A DNA stretch of 41,546 bases from an uncultured bacterium (GTDB lineage Bacteria; Elusimicrobiota; Elusimicrobia; Elusimicrobiales; Elusimicrobiaceae): NCBI GenBank assembly GCA_949297775.1, contig CASFTM010000012.1, positions 1-41,546 of the forward strand, read 5' to 3'. The position numbers and the translations under genes were made by a program. Positions 15,395-23,384 of the stretch are shown here, one piece after another (within the stretch, counting starts at the first letter, position 1; each line of letters begins with the position of its first letter). The notes beneath the pieces were generated by a model. It had not been told where the DNA came from. It saw only the letters and a program-made list of their open reading frames with translations, and did not search any database.

Positions 15395-17338
15395 TTACAG
15401 CAGTATCAGCCGCAGTACAAACGCCGTCAGGAATGAAAGCGAAAGCGTCAGCGCCACCACTTTAAGCGTATCCTTCCAGCCGCTTTCGCGCAGCATAACA
15501 AAGAAAGTCGCCACGCAGGGCAGATACATCGCCATAAACACACACGCCACCACCAGCGCCTGCGGCGCTAGGTTAAACGGTTCCAACAGCGCTATAGAGA
15601 CGTCTTTGCGCAGGAAGCCCAAAATCAGAAGCGGCGTCGTTTCCGCCGGCAGGCCCAGCACATATTCCACAGGATAGCGCGCTAATTTGGCTATCCAGCC
15701 CGTCAAGCCGGAAAGCTGCATCAAATCCACAAACAGTACGCCAAACAAAATCAGCGGCAGCGCGTCGCCCAAATATTCTTTCATCCGAATCCACAACTTG
15801 CGAAGGAGCGGACGGATTTGCGGGATTTGCCACGACGGGATTTCCATAAACAGCTCGGGCGTTTCGCCTTTCATCAGTTTATTAAGCACCGTACCGGCTA
15901 AAATACCGTTGATAAACAGCGCAAAAAATACAATCAGCATATATTTTAAGCCGTAGGGGGACAAAATGGAAATAATCATCGCCGTCTGCGAAATGCACGG
16001 CGCCAGCACCAAAATAAGCGCCAAGGCAATAATGCGCTCCCGGCGGGTTTCCAATACGCGTATGCCCATTACCGCCGGCACTTTGCAGCCAAACCCCAGC
16101 ATAATGGGCAAGGAACCGTACCCATGGAGGCCGATTTTGTGGAGCAGGTTGTCCAACAGTACGGCTAAGCGGGGCAAATAGCCCAAATCGCCCAGGAAGC
16201 CCAGCAGGGCATAAAAAGCCAGCACATAGGCCATTACTTCAATCAAAGCAATATGCAAGCCATCGGTCAGCACGCCAAAATAATTTACGCCGCCGTCGCC
16301 CAATAAAATCATTCCCAGAGCGTTGTCTTTTATGGGCGCCAGCAGATGTTCCAAAAAGGGAACATAATAATTTTCGTACAACGGGTCCAAAAGCGCAATG
16401 ATGTTTTCGCCCACAAAGCGTACCAGGAAAAACGACGCAACCAACACCAACAAGGCAATCGGCAAGCCGGAAGCCGGCGTGGTAGCCCAGCCTTGGAGGT
16501 TTTCCCAAAACGAAGCGTGCTTGTGTTTAACCGTCTGCACTTTATGGATGATGTGCCCAATGGCGTTCCATTTGCCTTCGGCCGTGGGGGGAACGGAAAG
16601 AGGGCTTTCTGGTATTTTGTGCGAAGCAATGCGCGAAGCTTGGTAAGCCAATTCTTTCAGGCCTTCGCCCGTAGTGGCTACCGCCGGGATGACAGGGATG
16701 CCCAACAATTTTTCCAACAACTTTACGTCAATTTGAATCCCTTTGCGCTGGGCCTCGTCAAATTTATTAAGAAGCAAGATGACGGGCTTTTTAAGCTGCA
16801 TAATTTCCAGCAAGAAGTATAAGTTGCGTTCCAAATGCGAAGCGTCCGCCACGCACACGATAAAATCGTACTCCAGTTCTTTAAACAAATTGCGCTTGCG
16901 GCCTTCAATCAGCCATTCTTCCTCCAGGCGGTAAAGGCCGGGGATGTCAATAATATCGTAGGCTTCGCCGTCAAATTGGGTTTGCCCGTAATTCAGGCCC
17001 ACCGTCGTGCCCGGGAAATTGGAAGAAATAATCCCAATACCCGTCAAGCGGGAAAAGATTAAACTCTTTCCCACATTGGGGTTGCCCGCCAGCAGAAAAG
17101 TATTTTTTTTGGCGGCGACTAAAATTTTTTTGGCGGTTTCACGCCCGATGGCCACTTCCGTGCCGGACACGCTTACCACAACGGGGCTGGAACCCGGTTT
17201 ACGGGTAATAAATTGCCCGCGGACGATTCCCATAGCCGCCAGTTTTTCGGTCATTTTGGCGTCTGTGTGAATTTCTTTCACCTGAGCCGTTTGGCCCGGT
17301 TTTAATTGATGAAGGGAACGGGAATTATCTTTTTCCAT
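15395..17338 (-). CDS. feoB: Fused FeoA-FeoB ferrous iron transporter
   Basis: About 647 aa. Residues 8-75 are a FeoA SH3-like domain (LKPGQTAQVKEIHTD, KLAAMGIVRGQ). It is followed without a break by the FeoB GTPase: G1 GNPNVGKS (85-92), G2 PGTTVG (109-114), G3 DIPG (131-134), G4 NKFD (191-194). The membrane part carries the duplicated gate motifs (LPIMLGFGCKVPAVMG and YLPCVATFFVML). It imports Fe2+ across the inner membrane. In many bacteria FeoA is a separate protein. The start at 17338 is taken because FeoA homology begins there; AAGGA lies 12-13 bases upstream. A TTGTAA-17-TAAAAT promoter precedes it. It is divergent from the ferredoxin gene, an iron-using neighbour. Confidence 0.95.
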   Translation of the reverse strand: MEKDNSRSLHQLKPGQTAQVKEIHTDAKMTEKLAAMGIVRGQFITRKPGSSPVVVSVSGTEVAIGRETAKKILVAAKKNTFLLAGNPNVGKSLIFSRLTGIGIISSNFPGTTVGLNYGQTQFDGEAYDIIDIPGLYRLEEEWLIEGRKRNLFKELEYDFIVCVADASHLERNLYFLLEIMQLKKPVILLLNKFDEAQRKGIQIDVKLLEKLLGIPVIPAVATTGEGLKELAYQASRIASHKIPESPLSVPPTAEGKWNAIGHIIHKVQTVKHKHASFWENLQGWATTPASGLPIALLVLVASFFLVRFVGENIIALLDPLYENYYVPFLEHLLAPIKDNALGMILLGDGGVNYFGVLTDGLHIALIEVMAYVLAFYALLGFLGDLGYLPRLAVLLDNLLHKIGLHGYGSLPIMLGFGCKVPAVMGIRVLETRRERIIALALILVLAPCISQTAMIISILSPYGLKYMLIVFFALFINGILAGTVLNKLMKGETPELFMEIPSWQIPQIRPLLRKLWIRMKEYLGDALPLILFGVLFVDLMQLSGLTGWIAKLARYPVEYVLGLPAETTPLLILGFLRKDVSIALLEPFNLAPQALVVACVFMAMYLPCVATFFVMLRESGWKDTLKVVALTLSLSFLTAFVLRLILL

Positions 17339-17365
17339 AAAAGTTAGCTTTTCCTTACTTTTATA

Positions 17366-17394
17366 TTTTACCATAACCCGCCCCGCTTTACAAG
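17366..17394 (-). promoter_or_regulatory. Promoter of feoAB
   Basis: Minus strand: TTGTAA (17394-17389), a 17-bp spacer, TAAAAT (17371-17366), 28 bp before the chosen ATG. Confidence 0.7.
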
Positions 17395-17446
17395 GGTTCT
17401 GCCCCGACGAAAAAACAACCACAGGCACAAAAAAATATATTTTTTG

Positions 17447-17452
17447 TATAAT
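17447..17452 (+). promoter_or_regulatory. -10 element of the ferredoxin gene
   Basis: TATAAT, 37 bp before the ATG. The -35 is weak. Confidence 0.6.
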
Positions 17453-17489
17453 TTAAGTACAACTTTTACCAAACAGGAGATCTCAAATT

Positions 17490-17660
17490 ATGGCTTATAA
17501 AGTGAACCCGGATGTTTGCGTGAACTGCGGTGCTTGCGAATCCGCCTGCCCCGTCAGTGCCATCAGCGAAGTAGAAGGCAAAAGAAGCATTGATGCTTCC
17601 AAATGCATTGAATGTGGCGCCTGCGCCGGCACCTGCCCGGTGAGTGCGATTGCGTTGTAA
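17490..17660 (+). CDS. 2[4Fe-4S] ferredoxin
   Basis: A 56-residue clostridial-type ferredoxin. It has two CxxCxxCxxxCP motifs, CVNCGACESACP and CIECGACAGTCP, each binding a [4Fe-4S] cluster, in the usual internally duplicated layout. It is a soluble low-potential electron carrier for oxidoreductases such as pyruvate:ferredoxin oxidoreductase or hydrogenase, which are not in this window. AGGAG lies 11 bases upstream of the ATG. A 10-bp terminator follows. A decayed partial copy of its 3' end, including the terminator, lies directly downstream. Confidence 0.95.
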   Translation: MAYKVNPDVCVNCGACESACPVSAISEVEGKRSIDASKCIECGACAGTCPVSAIAL

Positions 17661-17682
17661 TTAAAACACGAGCGTAAAATTT

Positions 17683-17710
17683 AAACCGCTCCGTATGGGG
17701 CGGTTTTTTT
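17683..17710 (+). terminator. Intrinsic terminator of the ferredoxin gene
   Basis: Stem AAACCGCTCC / GGGGCGGTTT (17683-17692 and 17697-17706) with a GTAT loop, then a run of Ts. Confidence 0.9.
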
Positions 17711-17734
17711 ACGAACTGTTGCGCGAACCGGGCA

Positions 17735-17823
17735 GGGGGTGCCGCCCGCAGGGTCCCGGTGGGCGCGATTGCTCTGTAATGGGAATAAACGCAATATTTA
17801 AACCGCTCCGCAAGGGGCGGTTT
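17735..17823 (+). pseudogene. Decayed duplicate of the ferredoxin 3' end and terminator
   Basis: Codons ending in a TAA at 17777-17779 read GAARRVPVGAIAL, aligning in frame with the ferredoxin end GACAGTCPVSAIAL, but the cluster cysteines are lost. Downstream spacing and the hairpin AAACCGCTCC / GGGGCGGTTT (17800-17809 and 17814-17823) repeat the real terminator, now without a T tract. This looks like a tandem duplication that has decayed. Its left border is not clear. Confidence 0.5.
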
Positions 17824-17921
17824 GTGCGGGCTGTGGGGCGAAACCGTTGAACCCCAGGCCAAAAACGGGGAAACACTACACCAGCACAGCAAAAATAAGA
17901 AAGGAGGGGGGTTCTTACTAT

Positions 17922-18023
17922 AAAAAAGAGCCGGGGGATGTGCCCGGCCCTTTGGTCAGAACCGTTCGGGGGGTAAATCGAAAGGTTCTGGGGGATAAAT
18001 TGCAGTTTCTATAGAGAAACTAT
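17922..18023 (-). ncRNA. Candidate trans-acting small RNA with C-rich anti-Shine-Dalgarno motifs
   Basis: A roughly 102-nt gene predicted from structure. The promoter is TTGCTT-17-TATGAT (18058-18030), putting +1 near 18023. The transcript opens with a perfect 7-bp hairpin AGUUUCU/AGAAACU with a 4-nt loop (18021-18004). Two 15-17-nt repeats of the type AUUUAYCCCCC(C)RGAAC follow, 22 nt apart (18000-17984 and 17978-17964). The second, with six Cs, sits in the roughly 20-nt loop of a hairpin closed by AGAACC/GGUUCU. The 3' end is a terminator, GCCGGG/CCCGGC (17948-17930) with U6. The stretch CCCCCCGAACGGUU (17973-17960) is perfectly complementary to the translation start region of the antiporter gene at 38228. 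No plausible protein is encoded. Function is inferred. Confidence 0.7.
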
Positions 18024-18029
18024 ATATTA

Positions 18030-18058
18030 ATCATACAACCTACGCCCCAAAAAAGCAA
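18030..18058 (-). promoter_or_regulatory. Promoter of the candidate small RNA
   Basis: Minus strand: TTGCTT (18058-18053), exactly 17 bp, TATGAT (18035-18030, five of six consensus bases), about seven bases before the 5' hairpin. Confidence 0.65.
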
Positions 18059-18167
18059 GATTTTAAACCCAAAAATTAAGGTCTAATTTGCTATAGTTAT
18101 TTTGTATTAATATTGTTTTTAAAAATTTAAAAATAAAAATTTTTAAAAACTTTTGCTTCCGATTGGT

Positions 18168-18173
18168 TATAAT
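18168..18173 (+). promoter_or_regulatory. -10 element of the ankyrin-repeat gene
   Basis: TATAAT, 25 bp before the ATG. Upstream, 18100-18150 is almost pure A/T and could act as an UP element. A single AGGTCTAA half-site lies at 18079-18086. No good -35 is seen. Confidence 0.5.
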
Positions 18174-18197
18174 ATAGTAACTGGAGGGAGAAACCAT

Positions 18198-19895
18198 ATG
18201 AAAAAACTAGGCTTCATTTTTGTTTTTGCCTTATCCGTCACGCCGCTTTGCGCTCAAAATGCCCAAAGCCAAAAAGACGATTATTACACAGGGTATGAAG
18301 GAGTTGTACTGGGAGAACGGACGCCACGTTCCGCCACGGATGCCATTGCCCAACAGGCTACCCAGGTTCCGGGCGATATCTACCGGGGCGTTGTATTTGG
18401 CGCCGAACAAAAGAAATACGACGGCGATATTTTAGGAAACCGTCCCCGTCCGAAAACGAAATATGTGTACGACACCTCTTTGGTACGCGCGGTAAAAATA
18501 AGCGACGTAGACCGCGTGCGGACCTTAATGTATGCCAACGTGGACGTAAATGAAAAGAACTACGCAGGCATCACCCCGCTGACGATTGCCGCCGAAAAGG
18601 GAAATATGGATATTATCAAAATGTTGGTAGAAGACGGCAAAGCTGTCGTTAATGATAAATCTAGCTACGGCGTAACACCTATTATATCGGCTGCCGCCGC
18701 CGGGAACAGCGAAGTAGTGGAATACCTGGTAGCGCACGGGGCAGATGTAACCGCCAAAGACGACTGGGGCAAAACGGCCTTAATTTATGCCGCCGGTATG
18801 AATAATCCCCAATTAATTACCAACTTAATTAAATTGGATGACACCGCCGTTAATCTGCCGGACAACTCCGGCAACACCCCGCTTATCTACGCCGCCCAAA
18901 AAGGGTTAAACGATAACATCAAAATTCTGCTTAATAACGGGGCGGATGTGAACTACCGCAACCCGGCCACCGGTCTTTCGTCCATTGCCGCTGCCGCCGC
19001 GGAAGGAAATAGCAATACCATCCGCTTGTTGGTGCGCACTGGAAATGCGGACGTAAATATCTCCGACTTATCCGGCCGGACGCCTATCTTTTACGCCGTG
19101 GAACAAAACCAGGAAGACGCCCTGCGCACGCTGCTTTCGTTAGGGGCGGATCCAAACGCCCAAGATCATACCGGCGTAACGGCTTTGATGCGCGCCTCTG
19201 CCAAAGGCCGCCAAAACTGCGTGGACATTTTGCTAAAACAAAAAGGAATTCAAACGGATACCAAGGATTTTCAGGACCGCACCGCCCTTACGTACAGCGT
19301 GTACGCCGATGATTTGGGCCCGGCCCAGGCGCTTATCCAAGCGGGTGCGGACATTAACGGGCGCGACAAATCCGGGAACACGGCTGTCATGAGCGCGGTT
19401 AAATCCAAAAATGACAGAATGGCTCTTTTCTTTATCCAGCAAGGGGCCGATTTAACGGCAATTAATAATTCCGGCAAAAATGTATTTGCGTTAACGGAAG
19501 AATTCCTTCCTAATTCTATGACGGCCAATGTGCTGAGCGTCAAAAAAGCCGCCGTATACGAAGACGCCTTGCAGGTACAGGCCGCCAAACAAGCCGAAGT
19601 GGAACAGCTGGAACAACAACTGGCAGAAGAAGAAGCCCTGGTAAAACAACTGCAGGAAGAAGCGCAAGCCGCACAATCCGAAGAACAAGCCGCCCTGCGC
19701 GCCCAGGTGGAAGAACAGGTGGCCGCCCAAATGGGGGATGACCCGGAACTGGCCCGCCTGCAGCAACAATTAGAAGAAGCCAAAGCCAAACGCGAAGCCG
19801 CCATCCAGCAGGAAGTGGAACGCCAACTGGCTGAACAAGCTGCGCAAGCCGCGCCGGAGGAGCCGTCCGTCTTGCAGGAAAAGGAAACGAAATAA
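18198..19895 (+). CDS. Secreted ankyrin-repeat protein with C-terminal coiled coil
   Basis: 565 aa. A Sec signal peptide (MKKLGFIFVFALSVTPLCAQ) directs it to the periplasm or beyond. After a roughly 75-residue linker come about ten ankyrin repeats (about residues 95-430), with typical G-x-TPL-x-x-A and VxxLLxxGADVN elements, for example GITPLTIAAEKGNMDIIKML and GNTPLIYAAQKGLNDNIKIL. The last 100 residues are a Glu/Gln/Ala-rich coiled coil. GGAGGGAG lies just before the ATG; the codons upstream lack a signal. Ankyrin solenoids bind proteins; the partner is unknown. Strong terminator downstream. Confidence 0.9.
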   Translation: MKKLGFIFVFALSVTPLCAQNAQSQKDDYYTGYEGVVLGERTPRSATDAIAQQATQVPGDIYRGVVFGAEQKKYDGDILGNRPRPKTKYVYDTSLVRAVKISDVDRVRTLMYANVDVNEKNYAGITPLTIAAEKGNMDIIKMLVEDGKAVVNDKSSYGVTPIISAAAAGNSEVVEYLVAHGADVTAKDDWGKTALIYAAGMNNPQLITNLIKLDDTAVNLPDNSGNTPLIYAAQKGLNDNIKILLNNGADVNYRNPATGLSSIAAAAAEGNSNTIRLLVRTGNADVNISDLSGRTPIFYAVEQNQEDALRTLLSLGADPNAQDHTGVTALMRASAKGRQNCVDILLKQKGIQTDTKDFQDRTALTYSVYADDLGPAQALIQAGADINGRDKSGNTAVMSAVKSKNDRMALFFIQQGADLTAINNSGKNVFALTEEFLPNSMTANVLSVKKAAVYEDALQVQAAKQAEVEQLEQQLAEEEALVKQLQEEAQAAQSEEQAALRAQVEEQVAAQMGDDPELARLQQQLEEAKAKREAAIQQEVERQLAEQAAQAAPEEPSVLQEKETK

Positions 19896-19910
19896 ACTTT
19901 TTTTCAACCC

Positions 19911-19947
19911 AAAAAAACCGGAGCTGTAAAAGCTCCGGTTTTTTTAT
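19911..19947. terminator. Bidirectional terminator between the ankyrin and glycerol kinase genes
   Basis: 13-bp stem AAAAACCGGAGCT / AGCTCCGGTTTTT (19913-19925 and 19931-19943), with T runs on both strands. Confidence 0.9.
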
Positions 19948-20008
19948 TTAAAATTATTTTTACAAGCGGGCTAGGAACAGCCGGTTTGATAGGCTCCCCT
20001 AATTTCCC

Positions 20009-21448
20009 TTACCGCGGCATCTGTTTGCACCACCCCACAAACTGGCGCCAACGGGCATACAGCCGCCGGGCATCCGGACCGGATATACGGGGGGAAAACA
20101 ACGTTCCGGCAGGGCGTTTTCCGGTGTTTTGTGCAGCAAGCTGGGCGGCCCCCAGCACAGAGCTTTCCGCCTCCGGCAACGCCGTAAGCGGCAATTGCAG
20201 CAAATCGGCCTGCGTTTGCACCAGCCAAGAGGAACGCGATAATCCGCCCGACACTTGCACCGGTCCGGAAATTTCAAAACCGTTTTCCCTCAAATAAGCG
20301 GCGATATCCGCCAACAGAAACGCCACCCCGCGCAAAACGCCCGCCACCCAATCCGGCCGGCGGGTGCGGGGGGACAAACCCGCCGATACCGGCGAAAAAG
20401 AAAAATCCCAATACGGGGCCCCCAACCCGCCCAAAGCGGGCAAAAACCACACAGGCTGCTGTGCTTGGCGGCATAGCTCATCGGTTTCAGCGGGGTCAAA
20501 AGCCATTCCCTGCACCCGAAGCCACTGCAGAGCGCTTCCCGCCGCATTAACGGGACCTTCCAGCAAAAACGCACTCTTTCCGTCTGGCCCGCACGCCGAC
20601 AAAGAAGTTAACATTCCCGGCAGCAGCACGGGTTTTTCCGCCCCGGCGTGGTACAACAAAAAAGCACCCGTCCCGTAATTCATACACGCCTGGCCTTTTT
20701 CCAACCCCATAAAAGCAACCGAAGCCTGCTGGTCGCCCACGCATACCGCAAGGGGAATACGCACTCCCTTATATTCATACACGCCATAATCCGCCCGGCT
20801 GGGCAGAATTTGCGGCAGGCAGCTTTCCGGCACGCCAAACGCCCGGCAAAGCCGGTCGCTCCAGGTTTGGGTATGGATATCCAACAAAAGCATCCGTTGG
20901 GCAAGCGTCGGGTCGGCGGCGAACGTTTGGCCTTGCGTCAATTTCCAAATTAAATACGAAGCCACCGGGCCAGCGCACAAGCGCCCCTCCTGCAGGGCTT
21001 GCGCCGCCTGCGGAATATGCTTTAAACACCAGGCAATTTTAGGAGCGGAAAAATAGGGCGTTTTATACAGCCCGGTAATTTGATGCACTTCTTCCTGGGG
21101 GATATCCGCTTCATCCGCTTCGGTCTGGGCGCGGCCGTCTTCCCAGCTTAGCACCGGCGCTACGGCGCGCCCGGTTTGTTTATCCCACAGTACCACGGTG
21201 GAACGCTGCGAGGTTACCGCCAAGGCCGCCGCCTGCTCCGGCCCCACTTCGTCCAGCAACTCATTTAACACCTTCCATTGGCTGTCCAAAAGTACCTCGG
21301 CGTCGTATTCCGACAAACCTTCCCCGGGACGAACAGGAGCCAGCGGCGCGCTTTTTTGGGCGCGCACGGACCCGTCCGGCGCAATCGCAAACGCGCGCGA
21401 GCCGGAAGTTCCCTGGTCTAAGGCTATAATTAAGGGTTCAGTCTGCAT
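20009..21448 (-). CDS. Glycerol kinase-like FGGY carbohydrate kinase
   Basis: 479 aa in the FGGY kinase fold. Motifs resemble GlpK: DQGTSGSRA phosphate-binding loop at the N-terminus, SWEDGRAQ, YFSAPKIAWCL, YLIWKLTQGQTFAADPTLAQRMLLLDIHT with the probable catalytic Asp, NYGTGAFLL, and FLPALGGLGAPYWD. It should phosphorylate glycerol to sn-glycerol-3-phosphate. Several positions differ from standard GlpK (YGTGA for YGTGC, ADPTLAQR for TDYTNASR), so another polyol is possible. ATG 21448 has AAGGAG upstream and overlaps the sulfatase stop by 11 bases, so the two are translationally coupled. Confidence 0.82.
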   Translation of the reverse strand: MQTEPLIIALDQGTSGSRAFAIAPDGSVRAQKSAPLAPVRPGEGLSEYDAEVLLDSQWKVLNELLDEVGPEQAAALAVTSQRSTVVLWDKQTGRAVAPVLSWEDGRAQTEADEADIPQEEVHQITGLYKTPYFSAPKIAWCLKHIPQAAQALQEGRLCAGPVASYLIWKLTQGQTFAADPTLAQRMLLLDIHTQTWSDRLCRAFGVPESCLPQILPSRADYGVYEYKGVRIPLAVCVGDQQASVAFMGLEKGQACMNYGTGAFLLYHAGAEKPVLLPGMLTSLSACGPDGKSAFLLEGPVNAAGSALQWLRVQGMAFDPAETDELCRQAQQPVWFLPALGGLGAPYWDFSFSPVSAGLSPRTRRPDWVAGVLRGVAFLLADIAAYLRENGFEISGPVQVSGGLSRSSWLVQTQADLLQLPLTALPEAESSVLGAAQLAAQNTGKRPAGTLFSPRISGPDARRLYARWRQFVGWCKQMPR

Positions 21449-23381
21449 GAGGCTCCTTATCAGCCGTATCAAACGCCGGGTTATACCAGCGGTTGTTGTT
21501 AAGCAAAGAGGAAGCGGCTTTATCCAACGCCAGCAATTGTTGTTCGGCTTGGTCTGCGTCAAAATCATCCGTATAGGCTTTGGAAGCGATTACTTTCCCG
21601 CCGCCGTGGCGGATTTCACCCTTCTCCGTCACCAACCCCACATTTATACCGTCCGATACCAACGCCGTCCGGCCGGGCACGTCTTCAAACATATCCCGCC
21701 CAAAAGCCGTATACGCCGGATTTAAACCCGTCAGCCGGTAGAGGGTGGGGATTAAATCGGTCTGGGAAACGATATGGTCTATTTGGCGCGGCTTTAACAA
21801 ACCGGGCGCATAAATGACCAGCGGAATACGGAAGCGGTTTTGCAGGCTGTCCTCCGCCGGACCGCCGGAAGTATGGTCCGCCACAAAAACAAAAATCGTA
21901 TCCTCCAGCCAACCGTCCTCCTTGGCGCGTTTTAAGAGTTCGCCAATAGACCAATCCGCAAATGACAGGGTATTTAGAAAACCGTGTTCCCAGGAATCAT
22001 AGGGATATTTGTCAAACTGCGGCAGGGTAGACGTAAACGGTTCGTGCGTAATACCGGTAAAAAGCATTCCCATAAAATGCGGTTGAGGGCGGTTTTTAAT
22101 TTTTTCCGCCGCAAACATCAGCATATCATAATCGTAGCCAAAAGGAGCTTCTTCTTTATACGGCAAGAGCTCCGGTATATCTTCCCAGCCATAGCTTTCC
22201 TGCGCCCCCAAATAGGAAGCAAGAGCGCACAAACGGTAAGAACTGCGATGGGACGTTTGGGCAAAAAACGTATAATAGCCCGCCTCGGCAAAATGATGCG
22301 GCATCGGGGAAAGCGCGGCTAATTCCAAACCGTACCCGAAGGACGGCAACCCCGGCACCCACGGCAGCCCCGCAAACACCGACCCGAACCCTACAATACT
22401 GCGCTGGCCGGTAGCATAGGCGTTGGTAAACACTACACCGTCCCGGATAATTTGGTCAAAAACGGGCGTAGCCCCAAACCCGTTGTGGGATAGACCGTCC
22501 ACATAATACGGGTGCCAGCCTTCCAAGAGGACAATCAACACGTTGTATTCTTTTTCCGGCTTGCCGGCTTGTACACGCCGGCGCATCAGGGGATAGTTTT
22601 CATCGGGCTGTTCTTCATCCGGGGAAATAAATTGTTCTGAAGCCAAGGTTATTGCCTGCTCCTGTGGGAAAGGGTTGTTTACATCCACCGTTCCCTTCCG
22701 ACCCACCTGGTAAGCGGTAAATACTCCGTTTAGCGTTAATACGGAACCGGCGGGGGAAGAAGTGTAATTGTATACGTCCGCCACGCCCAGCGATTTGCCG
22801 CCGCCCCAATGTCCGCGGATGCCCAATACACACAAGCCGACAATGCCCAGCAACAGGGCCGCGGTTTTGCCTGCTCCCCAGCGGCGCGCCTGGTAGTGCT
22901 TATCGGTAAAGCGGGAAAACCCCCACACCGCCGCCGCAAACAGCGACAACAGCAAAATAAGCGGCAGCCAGGTCTGGGTAACCATATACGAAAGGATAAA
23001 GCCCCAGTCATTGGTCAGCTGGATGATTTCTTCAGCAATATGGCGGTTGACTTTGGGAAAATAAATCAAATCGCCGATTAAAAACCCCGCCATCACAATC
23101 CATTGCGCCAACCATACGCCCGTCCAAACTTTAACCCAGCGTGGGGACTTAACCGGACAGTTAAGCAGAAAAATCACCGGCCCCATAAAAAGCGCAATGA
23201 CGGAGAAATCAAACCGAAGCCCGTTCAAAAACGCCGAGGTAATTTCCGCCCCGGAAAGCGGGGCGAAAAAATCGGGGTTTAACCAAAAAAGCGCCAGGCG
23301 GGCGGCCGTCAACAACAGGGCCGCGGCCAAAATAAAAAGCAAAGAAAGTTTCACACGAAAGTCTTTTTTGTTCACAGCCAT
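21438..23381 (-). CDS. LTA-synthase-family membrane sulfatase (phosphoglycerol transferase-like)
   Basis: 647 aa. About five N-terminal transmembrane helices (residues 10-190) are followed by a periplasmic alkaline-phosphatase/sulfatase-fold domain. NVLIVLLEGWHPYY carries the first metal ligand, and AYATGQRSIVGF contains the expected catalytic Thr (Thr/Ser in LtaS and OpgB). HRSSYR, TGITHEPF and VFVADHTSGG supply the remaining ligands. Family members move glycerol-phosphate from phosphatidylglycerol onto polymers or glucans in the periplasm. Coupling to a glycerol kinase gene suggests handling of glycerol-phosphate units. It starts three bases after the nuclease stop. Confidence 0.88.
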   Translation of the reverse strand: MAVNKKDFRVKLSLLFILAAALLLTAARLALFWLNPDFFAPLSGAEITSAFLNGLRFDFSVIALFMGPVIFLLNCPVKSPRWVKVWTGVWLAQWIVMAGFLIGDLIYFPKVNRHIAEEIIQLTNDWGFILSYMVTQTWLPLILLLSLFAAAVWGFSRFTDKHYQARRWGAGKTAALLLGIVGLCVLGIRGHWGGGKSLGVADVYNYTSSPAGSVLTLNGVFTAYQVGRKGTVDVNNPFPQEQAITLASEQFISPDEEQPDENYPLMRRRVQAGKPEKEYNVLIVLLEGWHPYYVDGLSHNGFGATPVFDQIIRDGVVFTNAYATGQRSIVGFGSVFAGLPWVPGLPSFGYGLELAALSPMPHHFAEAGYYTFFAQTSHRSSYRLCALASYLGAQESYGWEDIPELLPYKEEAPFGYDYDMLMFAAEKIKNRPQPHFMGMLFTGITHEPFTSTLPQFDKYPYDSWEHGFLNTLSFADWSIGELLKRAKEDGWLEDTIFVFVADHTSGGPAEDSLQNRFRIPLVIYAPGLLKPRQIDHIVSQTDLIPTLYRLTGLNPAYTAFGRDMFEDVPGRTALVSDGINVGLVTEKGEIRHGGGKVIASKAYTDDFDADQAEQQLLALDKAASSLLNNNRWYNPAFDTADKEPHAD

Positions 23382-23384
23382 ACG

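Noticed and set aside
17938-17976. Plus-strand 12-codon ORF (MCPALWSEPFGG) inside the small-RNA locus, near an AGGAGGGGGG run
   Set aside because: The AGGAGG is too far from the ATG, there is no plus-strand promoter or terminator, and all structural signals fit the minus strand better.
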